NCBI GenBank assembly: GCA_050633265.1
Contig: JBOEGE010000006.1
Coordinates: 1-64,000 of the forward strand
Direction: 5' to 3'
DNA from: JBLHZY01 sp050633265
Lineage (GTDB): Bacteria; Pseudomonadota; Alphaproteobacteria; Rhodobacterales; Rhodobacteraceae
DNA length: 64,000 bases
Part shown: piece by piece, positions 62,473-64,000 of the stretch
Layout of the letters: the number at the start of each line of letters is the position of its first letter
How positions within the stretch are numbered: position 1 is the first letter of the stretch
Program-made: the position numbers and the translations under genes
Notes under the pieces: generated by a model
Told to the model about the DNA's origin: nothing
Database searches by the model: none
Seen by the model: the letters and a program-made list of their open reading frames with translations, nothing else

Positions 62473-62765
62473 CCGCTGTCTCCTTTAGCATTTGCTGCCC
62501 ACGAGATTGCGGCAGCCCGGCGATCAGTCAAAATCGAGGGACTGAAGACGCAACAAGCGAGACAGTGGGTCGATACAAAAGACGTCGCGGGCAAAATAAT
62601 GGGCCGATTCGGCCATATTGCAAGAAATTTTAAGAAACGGCTTTGTGAAGGTTTCACAGTAAGCGGCCGCTTGCCTATCCAATGCGCAAAGCCAGCCGAT
62701 TGCGCCTAGCCGCTTAGGAACACGGGCTGTATTGTGCGGTAAGTGGCGAAAAAGGGCTGGGTTAC
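62473..62765 (-). other. long leader and promoter region of the cold-shock gene
   Basis: About 290 bases between divergent starts hold no gene. On the minus strand TTGCAA (62618-62623) precedes a perfect 13-base palindrome GGCCGATTCGGCC (62602-62614) and an A+T-rich TTATTT near 62594-62600. This is a plausible promoter that would leave a leader of about 110-120 bases. Long structured leaders are usual for csp mRNAs. Confidence 0.35.
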
Positions 62766-63314
62766 ATGAATGAAGATGAGCTGCGCAGGCGCGCGAACGA
62801 AGCTTGCGAGCTTTGCGGTGGGGGCGATGGGCTTGTCGCTCAGACAGTGGAGCCACGCGCACAGGAGGCTGTTTTGTGCTGTACGATCTGCGCGGCAGGG
62901 ATCAATGGCCCCGAGGCTCCGAGCGGCGCGCATTGGCGTTGTTTGCTCTCTTCAATGTGGAGCGAAACACCCGCCGTTCAGGTGCTGAGCAAACGGATGC
63001 TGTTGCGCCTAGCTGGCGAGCCTTGGGCCGCCGAAGCGCTTGATATGCTCTATCTCGATCCCGAGCTTGAAGACTGGGTGAAGGATGCCGCCGCCAGCGC
63101 CGTAATTCACCGCGATAGCAACGGAACTGTGCTGGAAGCGGGCGATACTGTGACCTTGATCAAAGACCTCCCGGTTAAAGGCGCAGGCTTTACCGCCAAG
63201 CGCGGCACAGCTGTTCGCAGCATCTCTCTTGTGGCGGAAAACGCAGGCCATATTGAGGGGCGCGTTGAGGGGCAACGCATTGTTATCTTAACGGAATTCG
63301 TGAAAAAGCGCTGA
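62766..63314 (+). CDS. PhnA-like zinc-ribbon protein
   Basis: A 182-residue protein. The N-terminus has a zinc ribbon, CELCGG with a second pair CCTIC about 30 residues later. The C-terminal 70 residues form the PhnA SH3-like domain: GTVLEAGDTVTLIKDLPVKGAGFTAKRG, HIEGRVEGQRIVILTEFVKK in outline. PhnA proteins are annotated as alkylphosphonate-related, but only the phosphonoacetate hydrolase has that activity and it is unrelated, so the role is unknown. No phn genes are near. Confidence 0.85.
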   Translation: MNEDELRRRANEACELCGGGDGLVAQTVEPRAQEAVLCCTICAAGINGPEAPSGAHWRCLLSSMWSETPAVQVLSKRMLLRLAGEPWAAEALDMLYLDPELEDWVKDAAASAVIHRDSNGTVLEAGDTVTLIKDLPVKGAGFTAKRGTAVRSISLVAENAGHIEGRVEGQRIVILTEFVKKR

Positions 63315-63360
63315 TATTTTGCGGCACGTTCCGCCCCCGGTTTAAGGCCAGGCACAGCAC

Positions 63361-63759
63361 TTAAATCGCCGCAACAACCTTTTGCAAAATCGCCCCAACC
63401 TCGCCCGCGACGCCTTTCAGCTTGGCGTTATCAATCCCGGCCATCGAGGCAGAAGGATCAACCGCCGAGACCTCAACCCCGCCCTCAACAACGCGCAAAA
63501 TCACATTGCAAGGCAGCATCGCGCCAACCCGCGGCTCAAGTGCGATTGCTTCCCAAGCCATGCCCGGATTACAGGCGCCAAGGATGCGGTAGCCAGGCAT
63601 ATCGCGATCAAGCTTTTTCTTCATCGTCGCGGCAACATCAATCTCGGTCAGAACGCCAAAACCAGCATCAGCAAGGGCAACGCGGGCGCGCGCATCGGCG
63701 GCATCAATATCAATGTTTGGGATGAGGCGGGTAAAGGTGTAAGGCACGGGGCTCTCCAT
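63361..63759 (-). CDS. DUF302 domain protein
   Basis: A 132-residue protein with the conserved GFGVLTEIDVAATMKKKL and YRILGACNPGMAWEAI of DUF302, then LPCNVILR. The cysteine in GACNP and that in LPCNV are the usual conserved pair. DUF302 proteins are small alpha/beta dimers of unknown function, sometimes linked to heme or metal stress. ATG 63759 starts MESPVPYTF. No signal peptide. Confidence 0.87.
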   Translation of the reverse strand: MESPVPYTFTRLIPNIDIDAADARARVALADAGFGVLTEIDVAATMKKKLDRDMPGYRILGACNPGMAWEAIALEPRVGAMLPCNVILRVVEGGVEVSAVDPSASMAGIDNAKLKGVAGEVGAILQKVVAAI

Positions 63760-63826
63760 ATATCAAAAATTGAATATGTATTGGAGATGGGGCATCCGCG
63801 CGCCCATTGCAAGATGGCCCGCGCAT

Positions 63827-63861
63827 AAAAAAGGGCGCGGCGGCCTTAGCCGCACACGCCC
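63827..63861 (-). terminator. intrinsic terminator of the right-edge cold-shock gene
   Basis: On the minus strand GGGCG..GCGGC pairs with GCCGC..CGCCC around a TAAG loop, with small internal mismatches, followed by six T (63827-63832). It lies 22 bases after the stop codon of the gene at 63884. Confidence 0.8.
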
Positions 63862-63883
63862 GAATTTGGTAACCAGCTAAAGC

Positions 63884-64000
63884 TTAAACTTCAGCGAGGT
63901 TCACAGCGCTTTCGCGGCCGTCACGGCCAGCTTCGATATCGAAAGTCACTTTTTGGCCGTCGTTGAGGCCGGAAAGACCGGAACGCTCTACTGCGGAAAT
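63884..64000 (-). CDS. cold-shock domain protein, 3' part, cut by the right edge
   Basis: The last 38 codons of a second CspA-type gene, ending in TAA at 63884-63886. The visible part runs from ISAVERSGLSGLNDG to AGRDGRESAVNLAEV, matching the csp gene at 62266 almost residue for residue in the middle. The start and RNP motifs lie outside the window. Confidence 0.93.
   Translation of the reverse strand: MSAVERSGLSGLNDGQKVTFDIEAGRDGRESAVNLAEV

Noticed and set aside
1..64000. tRNA, rRNA, insertion sequence or prophage genes
   Set aside because: I read the intergenic regions on both strands and found no cloverleaf-like sequence, transposase or integrase signature, or att-like repeats.

Overview
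The window is chromosomal DNA from an alphaproteobacterium, most likely a marine member of the Rhodobacterales (Roseobacter group). I infer this from protein character and gene neighbourhoods, not from a database search. The markers are a five-gene F1 cluster (atpHAGDC) without F0 genes, DUF2125 and DUF1150 proteins, an Hsp20-DUF1150 pair, an H-NS/HvrA-type protein, a Sat-CysC fusion, a family II (Mn-dependent) pyrophosphatase and a CIRCE-controlled groESL. Codon use is GC-rich and even across the window. I see no insertion sequence, prophage, CRISPR array, rRNA or tRNA gene, so this is core genome and not an accessory island.

Layout. 1-7.1 kb: tail of an unknown gene, alpha/beta hydrolase, nucleotide-sugar epimerase, DEAD-box RNA helicase, TetR regulator with a DUF2125 protein, ChaC-like cyclotransferase. 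7.2-15.3 kb: a MotA/ExbB-like plus MotB/OmpA-like pair, an M23 peptidase coupled to clpA, gloB and a methyltransferase. 15.3-21 kb: atpHAGDC followed by an H-type lectin protein. 21-26.7 kb: prs, DsbA-like isomerase, YcgN protein, ribF, MaoC protein, HAD phosphatase, Mn pyrophosphatase. 26.8-35.4 kb: groESL with CIRCE, Nudix protein, secreted hydrolase, purEK, a DUF465 protein, a heat-shock promoter driving hsp20-DUF1150, an H-NS-like protein, Sat-CysC. 35.5-47 kb: trxB/lrp, Hint-domain protein, an unlisted 50-residue gene, lgt-midA-pgeF, ubiK, an exported protein, YbjN, proC-csaA-hydroxyacid dehydrogenase, and an 18-repeat MORN protein. 47-57 kb: nadE, soxR with a SoxR box facing a VOC gene, a PfkB kinase, gltX, and a tandem glycine riboswitch ahead of gcvTHP. 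57-64 kb: tamA-tamB, two cold-shock genes (the second cut by the window edge), PhnA-like and DUF302 proteins.

The most informative regulatory sites are the CIRCE element and vegetative promoter of groESL, a near-consensus RpoH promoter ahead of hsp20, the SoxR box in a 19-bp spacer, and the glycine riboswitch. The best candidates for undescribed biology are the MotAB/ZorAB-like pair at 7.2-10.2 kb, the small basic protein at 38.4 kb, the periplasmic MORN protein, and the lectin next to the ATP synthase operon. None amounts to a clearly new multi-gene system; most of the window is ordinary housekeeping sequence.
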